Origin: Magnaporthiopsis rhizophila
Taxonomy: Eukaryota > Ascomycota > Sordariomycetes > Magnaporthales > Magnaporthaceae
Length of the DNA stretch: 64,000 nt
Direction of reading: 5' to 3'
Assembly: GCA_003049465.1 (NCBI GenBank)
Contig: PYSS01000100.1
Location: 1-64,000, forward strand
The notes below the pieces were generated by a model that saw nothing but the letters and a program-made list of their open reading frames with translations, ran no database searches and was not told where the DNA came from. Below, in pieces: positions 22,029 to 32,890 of the stretch. The translations under genes were made by a program, and so were the position numbers. Within the stretch, counting starts at the first letter, position 1, and the number at the start of each line of letters is the position of its first letter.

Positions 22029-25012
22029 ATGGCGCCGGACCCCGACAGCCCCCGGGCCGCCGATAAGGGCAAGGGAAAGGCGGTGGAGAAGCCCGAAGAC
22101 GCCAAGACGGATAAGGACGGGAAGCCGTTGCTGAACGGCAAGGAGGATGAGAAGATTATCGACTGTTCGTGCTTCCCCGCCACTCCTAGCCCTGAACGCC
22201 ATGCGCTCCGTGTTGCTTACCAGACTTATGCCCGTAGCCGCCGAGGAGCTGAGTGAGGAAGACCAGCAGTTGAAAAATGAGCTCGAGATGCTGGTGGAGA
22301 GGCTCACGGTAGGCAGGAAACACCCCCACCGTGGCGCTTTTTTTCCTTGTGACGGATGACGAGGCGGTGATAGATGGCTGCTGACCAAACGATGCAGGAG
22401 TCGGATGCCTCCCTATACAAGCCAGCGCTCGAGGCCATGAAGAACTTCATCAAAACGTCCACGTCCTCTATGACAGCCGTGCCCAAACCGCTGAAGTTCC
22501 TCAGGCCCCACTACGAAACCATGACGAAGCTGCATGAGACGTGGCCCGCCGGCGACGACAAGACCTCGCTGGCCGACGTCCTCTCCGTCATCGGCATGAC
22601 GTTCTCGGACGAGGACCGCCAGGACACGCTCAAGTACCGCCTGCTTGCCCCGACGCAGGGTATCGGCTCGTGGGGCCACGAGTACGTGCGTCATCTGGCT
22701 CTTGAGATCGGTGAGGTGTTTGGCAAGCGCATCACGGCCGAGGAGTCGACAGCGGACCTTGTCGACCTCGCGCTGCTGCTCGTGCCTCTCTTCCTCAAAA
22801 GCAACGCCGAGGCCGACGCCGTCGACCTGATGAGCGAGCTCGAAATTATCGAGCAGCTCCCCAAATTCGTCGACGAGGACACGTACGCCAGGGTGTGCCT
22901 GTACATGGTCTCTATGGTCAACCTCCTGACCTACCCCGAGAACGAGCAGTTTCTCAAGGTGGCGCACGACATCTACAAGCAGTACAAGCAGCACACGCAG
23001 GCCATGGTCCTGGCCATCCGGCTTAACGACATGGACATGATCCACGAGGACTTTGACAAGATTCAGGACAAGGCCGTGAAGAGACAGCTCGCCTTCCTCA
23101 TTGCGCGCCAGAAGATATGGCTGCCCTACCCTGAGACGGAGGAGAACCAGGAGCTCACTGAGAGCTTGTGTAACATTCGGCTCTCGGAGCACTTCCGGGC
23201 CCTGGGCAAGGAGCTGAACATCCTCGAGCCCAAGACGACCGAGGACATCTACAAGAGCCACCTGGAGAGCAGCCGCGTGGCCGGTATGACCAACCTGGAC
23301 TCTGCGCGCCACAACCTGGCGGCCGCCTTCGTCAACGCGTTCGTCAACGCCGGCTTTGGCAACGATAAGATGATGCTGGTCGACGACAAGGAGAGCTGGG
23401 TATGGAAGACCAAGGACTCGGGCATGATGTCAACGGTCGCCTCCATGGGCAATCTACTGCTGTGGGACATCGAGAACGGTCTCGACAAGATCGACAAGTA
23501 CACGTATGCTGAGGAAGAGCAGATCCAGGCCGGCGCCATGCTTGCTATCGGCATCATGAACTCGGGCGTTCGCCTTGACTCTGAGCCGGCAATGGCACTG
23601 CTTAGTGATGCAGAGAAGCTGGAGCACAAGAACCCACTCATAAGGACGGCGTCCATTATGGGCTTGGGACTCTCATACGCCGGCTCTAACAAAGAGGAGC
23701 TGCTGGACAAGCTGTTGCCTGTCATCACCGACTCGTCACAGGAGATGCAAATTTCGGCAATGGCCGCTCTGGCTTGCGGTCTGATCTTTGTTGGGTCATC
23801 GCACGCCGACGTCAGCGAGGCCATCGTCACGACGCTGCTGGATGACGACCGCAAGACGCAGCTGACGGACAAGTGGACCCGCTTCCTCGCCCTGGGCCTG
23901 GGCCTACTCTTCTTCGGGCGCCAAGAGGAGGTGGACGTGATCTTGGAGACGCTCAAGGCGGTCGACCACCCTGCGGCCAAGCCGACGGCTGTGCTGGCCG
24001 AGATCTGCGCCTGGGCCGGCACCGGCGCCGTGCTCAAGATCCAAGAGCTGCTGCACCTCTGCAACGACCACCTGGAGGAGACGGAGGAGAAGAAGGGCGA
24101 CGAGCTGCTGCAGGCCTACGCCGTCATCGGCATAGGCCTGATAGCCATGGGCGAGGACGTCGGGCAGGAGATGGTGCTCCGGCAGTTCGGCCACCTGATG
24201 CACTACGGCGAGGCCAACATCCGGCGGGCGGTGCCGCTGGCCATGGGGCTCGTCAGCCCCAGCAACCCGCAGATGAAGGTCTACGACACGCTCTCGAGGT
24301 ACTCGCACGACAACGACAACGAGGTGGCCATAAACGCCATATTCGCCATGGGCCTGCTGGGCGCCGGCACCAACAACGCGCGTCTGGCGCAGCTGCTCAG
24401 GCAGCTGGCCAGCTACTACCACCGCGATCAGGACTCCCTGTTCATGGTTAGGATCGCACAGGGCCTCCTGCACATGGGCAAGGGCACGCTGTCCATCAGC
24501 CCCTTCCATACGGACCGGCAGGTCCTGTCCAGGGTCGCGGCGGCCGGTCTGCTGGCCGTGCTGGTGGCCATGATCGACGCCAAGAGCTTCATCACCTCGG
24601 ACTCGCACTACCTCCTCTACTTCCTCGTCACGGCCATGCACCCGCGCTTCCTCGTCACGCTCGACGAGAACCTGCAGCCGCTGACGGTCAACGTGCGCGT
24701 CGGCCAGGCCGTCGACGTGGTCGGCCAGGCGGGTCGCCCCAAGACCATCACGGGGTGGCAGACTCAGAGCACGCCCGTACTCCTAGCCTACGGAGAGCGC
24801 GCCGAGCTCGAAGACGAGGAGTACATCAGCCTCAACCACTCTCTAGAGGGACTCGTAATTCTGAAGAAGGTAAGCAACTGCCGGCTAAATGGCGGGTTTG
24901 TGCCTGCCAACTGCCTAGCCTTTCTACTCAACCGTCAATGATGTGTTCTATGATGCTAACACTGGTGACCTTCCCCCAAAACTAGAACCCCGATTGGGAC
25001 AGCGGGAAATGA
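22029..25012 (+). CDS. rpn1: 26S proteasome regulatory subunit RPN1
   Basis: RPN1 is the large base subunit of the 19S regulatory particle. It docks ubiquitin receptors and shuttle factors. Four exons, 22029-22164, 22238-22308, 22398-24869 and 24986-25012, encode 901 residues, the typical fungal length. The N-terminus is charged and low-complexity (DKGKGKAVEKPEDAK). Conserved blocks follow: AEELSEEDQQLKNELEMLVE, then SLYKPALEAMKNFI. The toroid of proteasome/cyclosome repeats is seen in MGLGLSYAGSN, ACGLIFVGSSHADV, LALGLGLLFFGRQEE, VIGIGLIAMGEDVG and AIFAMGLLGAGTNNARL. The last exon holds only nine codons (NPDWDSGK and stop), a standard RPN1 ending. Intron 1 starts with the weak donor GTTCGT and ends CGTAG; it is the least certain junction, though it restores the conserved AEEL segment. 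Confidence 0.96.
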
Positions 25013-25391
25013 AAGTCGTTGGACTCGATTTTAGTTAGGCCCGAGGGAGTATCGCTAGAAAAAGGGACAAGCTGGAAAAAAAGGGAGGCAAGTTCTGGGA
25101 CAAAAAAAATCGAGGGTCCAGACACGCCTGCCGAAATAACTTTTTGTACATTAGTATCCCTTGCCCTTGCGGGGATGGCTGCTAGACTTTTCATCCCGCG
25201 GGTTTGTTGCTTGCGCCGAGGAATAGACCGATAGGAGCTTTTTTGACGATTTGCCGCGATCAGCACCGTCGGGTTGGTAAAAGTGATGTATTGTTTTATT
25301 TTCCATACCGAGGGCAAGGAAAAGTGCAGCACCTGGTTCGTAATTACGTGACAAGAAAATACCGTGCTAGACTGACTAGACTGAATGTTCC
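25013..25391. other. convergent 3' region of RPN1 and MLH1
   Basis: The 379 bases between the RPN1 and MLH1 stop codons are AT-rich, with short A runs. I see no gene, repeat or RNA. Confidence 0.6.
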
Positions 25392-27716
25392 TCAACATCT
25401 CTCAAACACCCTATAGAGCCCCCTTAGGTTGGCAACCTCGAGGACGCCACTCTGCATCAACGTGTTGGTAGCAATCAGCCGGGCCTTGAAGGCCGGGAAG
25501 AAGATGTGCTCGACCGCCCAGTGTATCTCCCTCCGTCTCTTTTCTATGTCGTAATCTTGTCCTCCCTCGGCCACGTCCCTTACACCTCCTCCTTCACCGT
25601 CATCATCACCACCACCTCCATCTCCAACACTCGATGGCCCGGACCGGCTCGGCGGCTGCGGCGGCGGTAACTGCTCCGGGACGTAAAAGGAGGCCAGCTC
25701 GCGCATGATCGAGTCGAGGCACTCCTTCTCGACCTCCCAGTTGACGACGTGGGGGCCCAGGCGCAGGAGGAAGAGGGGCAGCTTGGCGAGCGGCGGGGTG
25801 TAGCCCCTGACGAGCAGGGGGATGCTGACCAGCTCGCCCGTCGGGGTGACCTCGAGCGAGAAGTACTCGAGGATCATCTCGCGCATGGAGACGAGGCGCT
25901 CGACGATCCCCTCGACGACGGCGTCGACGTTCAAGTCGGGGCCGTCGCCGTCGCCTCCTTGGCGGTGCAGCTGGCGTGCGGCGGCGGCGCGGAGCAGGTC
26001 GCGCAGGTCGAGCGGGCGGGCGAAGCGGATGGCGCCCATGTTTCCAAAGTCGGTCAGGGCGACCTGGTAAAAGTACTCGAAGCAGGCGCGGCCGTAGTCG
26101 ACCAGGTACAGGCGGACGCCGCCCTGGATGGCGGCGAGGCGGCGGCGCTCGTCGACGATGCCCACAAAGGTGTGGCCGGCCAGCACGTCGGAGAGGCCGC
26201 GGTGCATGTCGTCGCTCACGGCCTTGCGGAGGCTTATGACCGAGGCCAGCCTGCTCGGGCTCGCGGCGCGGCTGACCGTCTCGTACTCTATGGCCTCGGG
26301 CACCGCCAACGCCGCCGGGCCCGTCGTGGCGGAGGCAACGTCGGAGAGATTGTCAGCATGGTTCCGGGCGACGGCCGCCGTCGCTGCTCGTGGCGACGGA
26401 CGGCTAGGCGGGGGCAGCATGCTTGTGATCTTGCGCATGTTGGTGTCCGTCCGCACCAGGTTGTTCTCATACGTCCGGACGGGGGCCGGAGTAGCCTTCT
26501 TGCCGCTAGACAGCGAGGGCGTGGCGCCTGCGTTTCTCGGCGGAGGGGCAGGAGAGGCGGAGGAGACTGCGGGAGGCAGAAGCGTCTGAGTTCTAAAGGT
26601 GCGGCTGGTGTCGACAGCGGCCAGCCTGCCACGCAGATGCTCACAGACGGCTTGGATGATCTCGTCCTCGTTGAGGAAGTTGACCTCGCGCTTTGTGGGG
26701 TGGACGTTGACGTCGACGCGCTGGGGGTCTATCTCGAGGCTGAGATACAGAAAAGGGTGGCCGTTCTTGGGCAGGAAGGCGGCGTAGGTCTGCTCGACGG
26801 CCTTCTTGATGTTTGTGGACTCGACGGAGCGGTTGTTGATGAAGAGCAGCAGGGTGGTGCGCTTGACGCTGTAGTTTGCGTTTGTGCACCAGCCGCGGGC
26901 GGCGAAGCCCCAGCGCGCGTCGGCCGTCTCAAAGTCGAGGAGCTCGTTGGCGACGGCGCTGCCGTGGATCTGGCGGATGCGGTCCGTGACCGAGGCGGCG
27001 GCCTGGACGGCGATGCTGGTGGTGGCCTCGCCGTGCTTTTTGCACGAGAAGGCGACGGCGCGGCAGTGGACGGCGTAGCGGCCGACCATGTCGATGATCC
27101 TGTTGTACTCGTCCGAGGCGGAGCGGAAGGCGCGGCGGCGGCTGGGCACGTTGTAGAACAGGTCCTCGACGGTGATCTGGGTGCCCTGGCGGCCGGCCAC
27201 GGCCTTGGGGTCGGGGCTCTGCCCGGGCTTGGCGGGGGCGAGGCGGCCGCCGTCGTAGTGGGCGCGCCAGGCGCAGGCCGATTCCTTGGTCTTGGTGGTG
27301 ACGGTCAGGTGGGCGATGTGGCTGATGCTGGCCAGGGCCTCGCCGCGGAAGCCGTAGGTGGCGATGGAGCTCAGGTCCTCAAAGGTCTGCAGCTTGGAGG
27401 TGGTGAAGCGCTCGCACAAGATGGGGAGGTCCTCCTTGTCGATGCCGCAGCCGTTGTCGGTGATCTGCAGCAGCTTGAGGCCGCCGTCCCGACACAGCAC
27501 CTCGAGCGCTGTCGAGCCGGCGTCGACGGCATTTTCGATGAGCTCCTTGAGCGCGTGGACAGGAGCAACGATGATCTCGCCCGCGGCGATCTTGTTGACT
27601 ACATCCTGGTGGAGAGCCTTGATCCTCCGGGGAGCCTCCTCGCTTGGCTCGTCGTCGGCCTTCCTCTTGGTGCCCCGCGGGGGGTCGAGCTCCATGGCGC
27701 TCATGGCGCTGTCCAT
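25392..27716 (-). CDS. mlh1: DNA mismatch repair protein MLH1
   Basis: MLH1 is the MutL-type ATPase that pairs with PMS1 or MLH3 in mismatch repair and meiotic recombination. A single exon encodes 774 residues from the first ATG at 27716. A longer reading needs a TTG start, and two further in-frame ATGs follow within nine codons. GHKL ATPase motifs are intact: KELIENAVDAGS (catalytic Glu near 58), DNGCGI (about 87-92) and TYGFRGEALASI. MutL signatures GTQITVEDLFYNVPSRR and VDVNVHPTKREV follow. The linker around residues 390-480 is low-complexity. The C-terminus ends FERC, the conserved MLH1 tail that in yeast contributes to the partner's endonuclease site. A strongly acidic Gly/Asp insert lies near the C-terminus (DGGGGDDDGEGGG). 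The absence of introns contrasts with most neighbours. Confidence 0.96.
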   Translation of the reverse strand: MDSAMSAMELDPPRGTKRKADDEPSEEAPRRIKALHQDVVNKIAAGEIIVAPVHALKELIENAVDAGSTALEVLCRDGGLKLLQITDNGCGIDKEDLPILCERFTTSKLQTFEDLSSIATYGFRGEALASISHIAHLTVTTKTKESACAWRAHYDGGRLAPAKPGQSPDPKAVAGRQGTQITVEDLFYNVPSRRRAFRSASDEYNRIIDMVGRYAVHCRAVAFSCKKHGEATTSIAVQAAASVTDRIRQIHGSAVANELLDFETADARWGFAARGWCTNANYSVKRTTLLLFINNRSVESTNIKKAVEQTYAAFLPKNGHPFLYLSLEIDPQRVDVNVHPTKREVNFLNEDEIIQAVCEHLRGRLAAVDTSRTFRTQTLLPPAVSSASPAPPPRNAGATPSLSSGKKATPAPVRTYENNLVRTDTNMRKITSMLPPPSRPSPRAATAAVARNHADNLSDVASATTGPAALAVPEAIEYETVSRAASPSRLASVISLRKAVSDDMHRGLSDVLAGHTFVGIVDERRRLAAIQGGVRLYLVDYGRACFEYFYQVALTDFGNMGAIRFARPLDLRDLLRAAAARQLHRQGGDGDGPDLNVDAVVEGIVERLVSMREMILEYFSLEVTPTGELVSIPLLVRGYTPPLAKLPLFLLRLGPHVVNWEVEKECLDSIMRELASFYVPEQLPPPQPPSRSGPSSVGDGGGGDDDGEGGGVRDVAEGGQDYDIEKRRREIHWAVEHIFFPAFKARLIATNTLMQSGVLEVANLRGLYRVFERC

Positions 27717-28837
27717 TCGCAAATGCGAGGGGCAGATTTATCTCCCACAAGGGCCATCTGGAGTTCAAACCGATATGCTCAGCCAGGTGAGTGGTTGGCT
27801 TGGGCAGTTGGTTGGTCGCGTGTCTCACTTCAGCTTTGGATGAATTGACCACGACGGTGGCGGCACACCAACGGGGCGCGAGACCACGTGATGGCGACGT
27901 CGAGTTGGGCTGAGGTCCCGGCGCCAGCTGAGGCGCCGCCACTCAATTTGCCAGCCCAAGTCTCAATTATGGGACTCCCACGAGGCGGGCCACAGCCGTC
28001 ATTTGAGACACTTTGGGTGCCGTTCCAGGGCTCTCGAGTCCATCCAGAAGGCATGAATTCCGAGGCGACCACGCTCGAATGTGCTGTGCTCCGGCTGCGC
28101 CACAAGCAAATGCGTAATGTCGAGTCGCCATTGTGAATAAGACCGCACGCAGCTGCACTGCCCCAACCTTGGAAATGAATGCGTAAAAAATGACTGAGGC
28201 CCTCATATTCCCAGGCCAATTTCGCAGACCTGGTGGAAGGCGCGGAAAGGCGGAGAAGCATGGAAGCAGCCAAAAAGCCGCCAACCCACGAAACTGTTGG
28301 CCAACACTCCCGGCCCCTCGTGTTCAGTCAGGCTTTCACCCTTTTGTCGTGCCCTGGCGCTTAGCTGCTCGCACTTTCCACGGCAAGAAGCGTTTGCCGC
28401 AATGCTTGGGCATCCGGGCCGGCAAAGTCCCCACCCTTGCCCGACTGTCAAGCCTCGAGGCAGACCCGGGGGCGTCCTCGAGCAGAACTGGATCGATGTG
28501 TGACCCGATCTCCTGCTACACGCCAGCCCAGTCTGCCGTCCCCATGTTTTTTCCTCTTCCTCCGCCATATCTCTTGGCACCTTGGCCCTTGATGCTGGCC
28601 TCCTATGTAGATTGGTGGTCGTGATGTAGGTATAAATCTCTCTTATCTCTTCCCTCGCCACTGATGCAGGGCGGCTCGGTCACCCCGACAAGGCGAAGCC
28701 CGCACCCAAGTACAATACATACCACACACAGAAAGAGAGCCTTCCCACCCAACCCTGACATTCCCGCCACCCGCACCCGCCACTACAAGCACACCCACCA
28801 CCGCTCTTCCCCGTACAGAACCCCCACCCAAAAGCCG
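27717..28837. promoter_or_regulatory. divergent promoter region, MLH1 (-) and hypothetical gene (+)
   Basis: About 1.1 kb between divergent starts. The left half near MLH1 contains mixed sequence without clear motifs. The right part from about 28550 is rich in CT and CA blocks, consistent with a leader of the hypothetical gene. Open frames on both strands here are short and unrecognised. Confidence 0.4.
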
Positions 28838-29515
28838 ATGACAAACTCTCCCTCTACTCCCTCGGCCAAGGGCGACCCGCAAGGCCCGTCGATCCGCGTC
28901 CAGTCGGGCACCCCAAGCAGCACAGGCCCCGCGGCAGCAGCAGCAGCCACCACCGGCGCCCCGGGGGAGGCGGCTGCAGAGGCGGCCGATCTCCTCTCGG
29001 CGGGCGCCGCCGCGTCCAGCGTCCGCAGCACCGCCGTGGCGACGGGTGCCGGCTCGACGCCGCAGCACCCTTCTCCCGAGTCGTCGTCGCAGTCGTCGTC
29101 CTTCGAGGCCGGAACGCTGTCCCGCTCGGGGGCGACCACTGAGCACAGCCTGGCGTACATGGGCGGGGGGTGTCACCCGTCCAGCAGCGCCGCCGCCTCG
29201 CCGCGTCACGGCGCCAAGCGGCCCAGGTCCAACGCCGACGCCGACCCCTTTTTCAAGGACCTCGAGGGTATCCGGGGCGGCGGGGGAGACGAGGCCACCA
29301 CCTCTGAAGATTTGGACGGACAGAACAAGACAAAGAGAGTTAAGCGGGCGTCTGGCACTGACGGTGCGTCTGGCGCTGACGGTGACCACGATGACCATGA
29401 TGACCATGATGACGACAAGGACAAGGACAAGGACAGCGGCAACGAGAGGCGTGAGGGGAACGATGCACAGGGACCACCAGACAGCAACGATGACGATGTG
29501 GCCGGCTCTCTTTAG
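28838..29515 (+). CDS. hypothetical low-complexity protein
   Basis: A single-exon frame of 225 codons begins with ATG at 28838 (MTNSPSTPSAKGDPQGP); the frame extends further upstream, but that part looks like leader sequence. The protein is predicted to be disordered. It has an Ala/Ser/Pro-rich first half, a basic patch (KRPRSNADADPFFKDLEG), a short KRVKR nuclear-localisation-like stretch, and a highly acidic repeat of DHDD units followed by KDKDKDSG. No catalytic or DNA-binding domain is visible. GC-rich codon use and a clean frame argue for coding, but antisense frames of similar length exist because of composition. I do not recognise the family. A nuclear protein is only a guess. Confidence 0.5.
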   Translation: MTNSPSTPSAKGDPQGPSIRVQSGTPSSTGPAAAAAATTGAPGEAAAEAADLLSAGAAASSVRSTAVATGAGSTPQHPSPESSSQSSSFEAGTLSRSGATTEHSLAYMGGGCHPSSSAAASPRHGAKRPRSNADADPFFKDLEGIRGGGGDEATTSEDLDGQNKTKRVKRASGTDGASGADGDHDDHDDHDDDKDKDKDSGNERREGNDAQGPPDSNDDDVAGSL

Positions 29516-32500
29516 CGACACTCTCCTGTTAGGATTGATGGCCTCCTGGCCGACGTATGCGGAGTTTCTGGAGGACGCTGATTAGGATTGTGAGCTGGCG
29601 TAGCTCACTCGAGACGCTTGTCGGCTGCGTATGAGTACGCCATGTCCGTCCATCTTTTGATTTTTTCCTTTTGTACATTTTTTCCCCCCTTTTCATTTGT
29701 GGCATTTCATTAGTCTGTATACTATTTTTTCATTTTCGAGGTATTGTTTTACAAGATAGACTTCCATAGACTGCCGGCGCTTCCCACTGTTGCGTTATTT
29801 TTGTGCATAGACATGATACTGTTTTTCAAGGAGTGCGGGGAATTCAAGGGATGAATGGATGGATACTCTGTGCCCTTTTCGATCCCCGTGCGATTTATAT
29901 TTTCGCGACAACGTCATCACCGGGCAGCCGGCTTGCAATTTCTTCTCCAGCCTATCATTCGGCTTTCTTCGGCTGAGGACGGAACGGGGTGACGAGGATT
30001 GACGGTGGTGTGTTGCACTGTTCAGAGCGAAAGATAAAAAAAAGGCGAGCCGAGCCTGTCGGGGAATATTTGAGTAGCATGCGATGCGGAACCCCGTGTT
30101 GGGCGCTTCCATGTTTCTTTCCCTTTGCTTTTTTCCGTGAACAGCAGCAAGGCCCAGCAGGACCCGCCCACCCACACAAAAGCATAATAAACCTCCGGGG
30201 GATCCGCTGCGGCTCTTGCATTGGCGTCCTGCACGTGGCCGTTAATTCCCCGATCAGAAGAAACTCGACCGTCTGGCAGGTTGTGTTTTTTTCGGGCCCT
30301 CCCATCCATCCGTTCCATTCACCTGCTGCTCTTCATGGGGGCTGGGAGTCTCGCTGGGGTTTGGTCCGGATTTTCTTTTTGCTTCTTCTCTTGTGGTGTC
30401 TACATTTCGAGTATCTATCTCTACGCAGGTAGATACCGTATCCAGATATACCTGTCCAACTTCTTAGATGTCAAGTAGAGCAAAGGCAAAGAAGGGATCA
30501 AGAGAAGAAAAACGAAAACCCGTTGGGGCTGTGGCTGGAAATTCCCAAATCCGTCCCACGCATCCCCCAGCCCGGCACGACGCCACACCCGCCAGGGACA
30601 CGGGCAAGACCATAATCGCCAGACATCCCTTTTTTCATAAAATCAGGCAGACGCAGATCTTCATCCCATATGCTGCCACCTGTCACCCGGCTGGGGTTGC
30701 ATCCCAGATGAAGGGTGGGTTTGTTGTGCGTGCGCGTATATGTGTGTGTGACAGAGGGCTCGCCAACCCTCCTACATTTTTCCCACTTGCCTCTTCCAAT
30801 ATCTACTTCGCCATGGCGGTCCATCGCTTAACCCCCCGCTCGTAAGACCCAGATGCTATAAGTCGCATTTTTGGTGCGTCTGCGTTGCCGTGGCGCCTTT
30901 TATTGCCGAGCCAAGCTTTTGCCGTTCGAGCGCCGCCCGGTCCATTATCCATTCCTTAGTAAAGAATCCTTGCTATATAGCAAAAAGACGCGTTAAGGAG
31001 AATGAGGAAAGAAGAGAGAGAGAGAAGTAATAAAAAGAAAAAGAAAAAAATCTAAAACGATGGAGAGAAGGAAACCGGAAAAATGTAATTCTCACGTAAC
31101 GCGGCGGAGCGACACAACCGCTGAGGCCACCCAGCTACCCTACCCTACCCACCCGGTCTGCTTGCTCTTTGGCGCCCTCGAGCGGGTGCAGCGGCAGAAG
31201 GCCAGGCGCATGCAATGGTAGCTGCCTGGGGTGGCTAGCCGCCGACCCGGTGGGCGGTAGGTAGGATTCGGTAATTCTTCGATTTTCTCGCATCATTTCT
31301 TTTCCTTCTCCATTCTTCTTTTTCCATCCCCTCCTCTCTCCATCAGCTAGCTTCCCGCCCCGTAATGCCTCGCATAATCCGTCTGGTCAAATCAGTCTCG
31401 TCTCGTCCTCCTTTTCAACGTTCTTCCTTGGTTGGGTTGCGTGCGTGCGTGCGTGCGTGCGTGCGTATGTGCCCAGGCCACCACGCGGCCCCTTCCTCCC
31501 GCCTCACCGTTCGGAAGCAAGGTAAGTGGTGGTCGGCGGCGGCGGTAGCCTAACTTTAACCAGGCCAGGGCCGCGTGCGGACAGCGCTTGTACCTACCCC
31601 TGAGGGGCATGGTAGGAAAAAAAAAAATAACGAACAACCGCCGAACGCGCTGCAACCTGCAACCTGCACCATGCCCGCCAGGGCTTAGGTAATAACACCA
31701 GCCAGACGGACCACCATCCTTCGCCCAGGCCGAACGACTTCTTTTCCCCTCCTCTCTCCCCCGATATTTTTATCTCCAGACCCCTCTGGTCATCCGTCCT
31801 CACTTGGGAATATCCACAAGAATATTCCTTGCGGTGTTGTTTCACACATCTCGACAGTGACCCCATCACATGGCACCTCCGAAACGAAACACGACAACCA
31901 GACCAAGCACTCTCTTTTGGTCTCCAACAAGTCTGGCACGGACTCGCACTGCGCACTGCCTCCCCCACGAAACGCTGCCCTTCTGCCCCCCATAAACGTC
32001 GCCGTTAACTCATCCATTGGGACGCTCCATCGACTTGGACACCTTCCAACCGAACAACAACCTCCCGATCCCCGTCCACGTTGCACCAACACCTACGCCA
32101 CCGTCGTATCATCCCGCCTGCCTGCCTGCCACCGCCTTACAACCATCGTCATCACCATCATCATCCACACACCAAGATGCGTTGGCCTGGGGGGCTTTCA
32201 AGGCTGGGTGAGGGTGGGAACAACCAGCTGCAATTGCAGCGGCTATCCCCAGACAACAACATTAACCCGCGGTGTCTAAAGCAAACAAAAGACGATTCAG
32301 ATTCCCTGCATCTCTGGATTATGATTTCTTCAAGTTTTCCCGAATTCCACCAAACAAAGCCAGCTCCGGGTTCCAACATTAGCCAAATATATTACAGGAC
32401 AACATTACAACAAAGACTTCAAGTGCCGGATCACACCGACCGATCCTGCGAGAAGAAAAAGAAGGAGAGAAATGAAAACGAACGCTCTCTCCCGGGCAAT

Positions 32501-32890
32501 GTGGGAGGGTCCTCGAAAGCATCTCCACGACATCCACGAGGATTCGAACGCTGTTGTGCGAAAGCGGAGATAATGGGCCGGGAAAACGCCGCATATCCAG
32601 GGGCGGGGGTGAAGTCATCAACGACGCTTGCTCAGAAACAGAGACCGGATTGCGTCGCACGCACGCACAGTGGTATCAACATCATTGGTCGCGAGGGTAT
32701 CGATCGGCCAACCGGACAAAACAACAAAGAAACGGGGGAAAAAAGACAAAAGAAGGAGAGATGGTCGACAGTCGGCTTCGCTCAAAGTCGACTTGAGAGA
32801 AGCAGCGAACCGGGAAACAGGCGAGCTATCAAAAGCCCCGGCCACGTCGCCTTGCCCACGAGGCGCTTGTCTGCTGCTGGCTTTTCTCCG
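29516..32890. other. intergenic region, no supported gene
   Basis: About 3.4 kb lie between the hypothetical gene and the stop of the PAS regulator. The stretch around 31280-31360 is strongly pyrimidine-rich (TTTTCCTTCTCC, CCCCTCCTCTCTCC) and looks like a promoter or leader. No ATG frame after it gives a believable protein. A TGCG microsatellite lies at 31439-31466. Open frames around 31860-32980 are long, but start at non-ATG codons or show no domain. An unannotated transcript here is possible. Confidence 0.5.
31439..31466. repeat. (GCGT)n microsatellite
   Basis: Seven tandem tetranucleotide units of the form GCGT, directly following GGGTT. It lies in the intergenic region just after a pyrimidine-rich, promoter-like stretch. 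Confidence 0.9.

Noticed and set aside
22413..23312. 299-codon minus-strand frame antisense to RPN1
   Set aside because: A composition shadow of the RPN1 exon; Val/Leu/Arg-rich with no recognisable motif.
25749..27848. 699-codon open frame on the plus strand, antisense to MLH1
   Set aside because: It mirrors the MLH1 exon with GC-rich third positions. Its translation is Gly/Ala/Val/Asp-rich, without any domain, and the opposite strand encodes a complete MLH1.
32530..32560. Second tRNA-like B-box (minus strand GTTCGAATCC)
   Set aside because: The flanking bases do not pair as a T-stem, and no A-box lies at the right distance.
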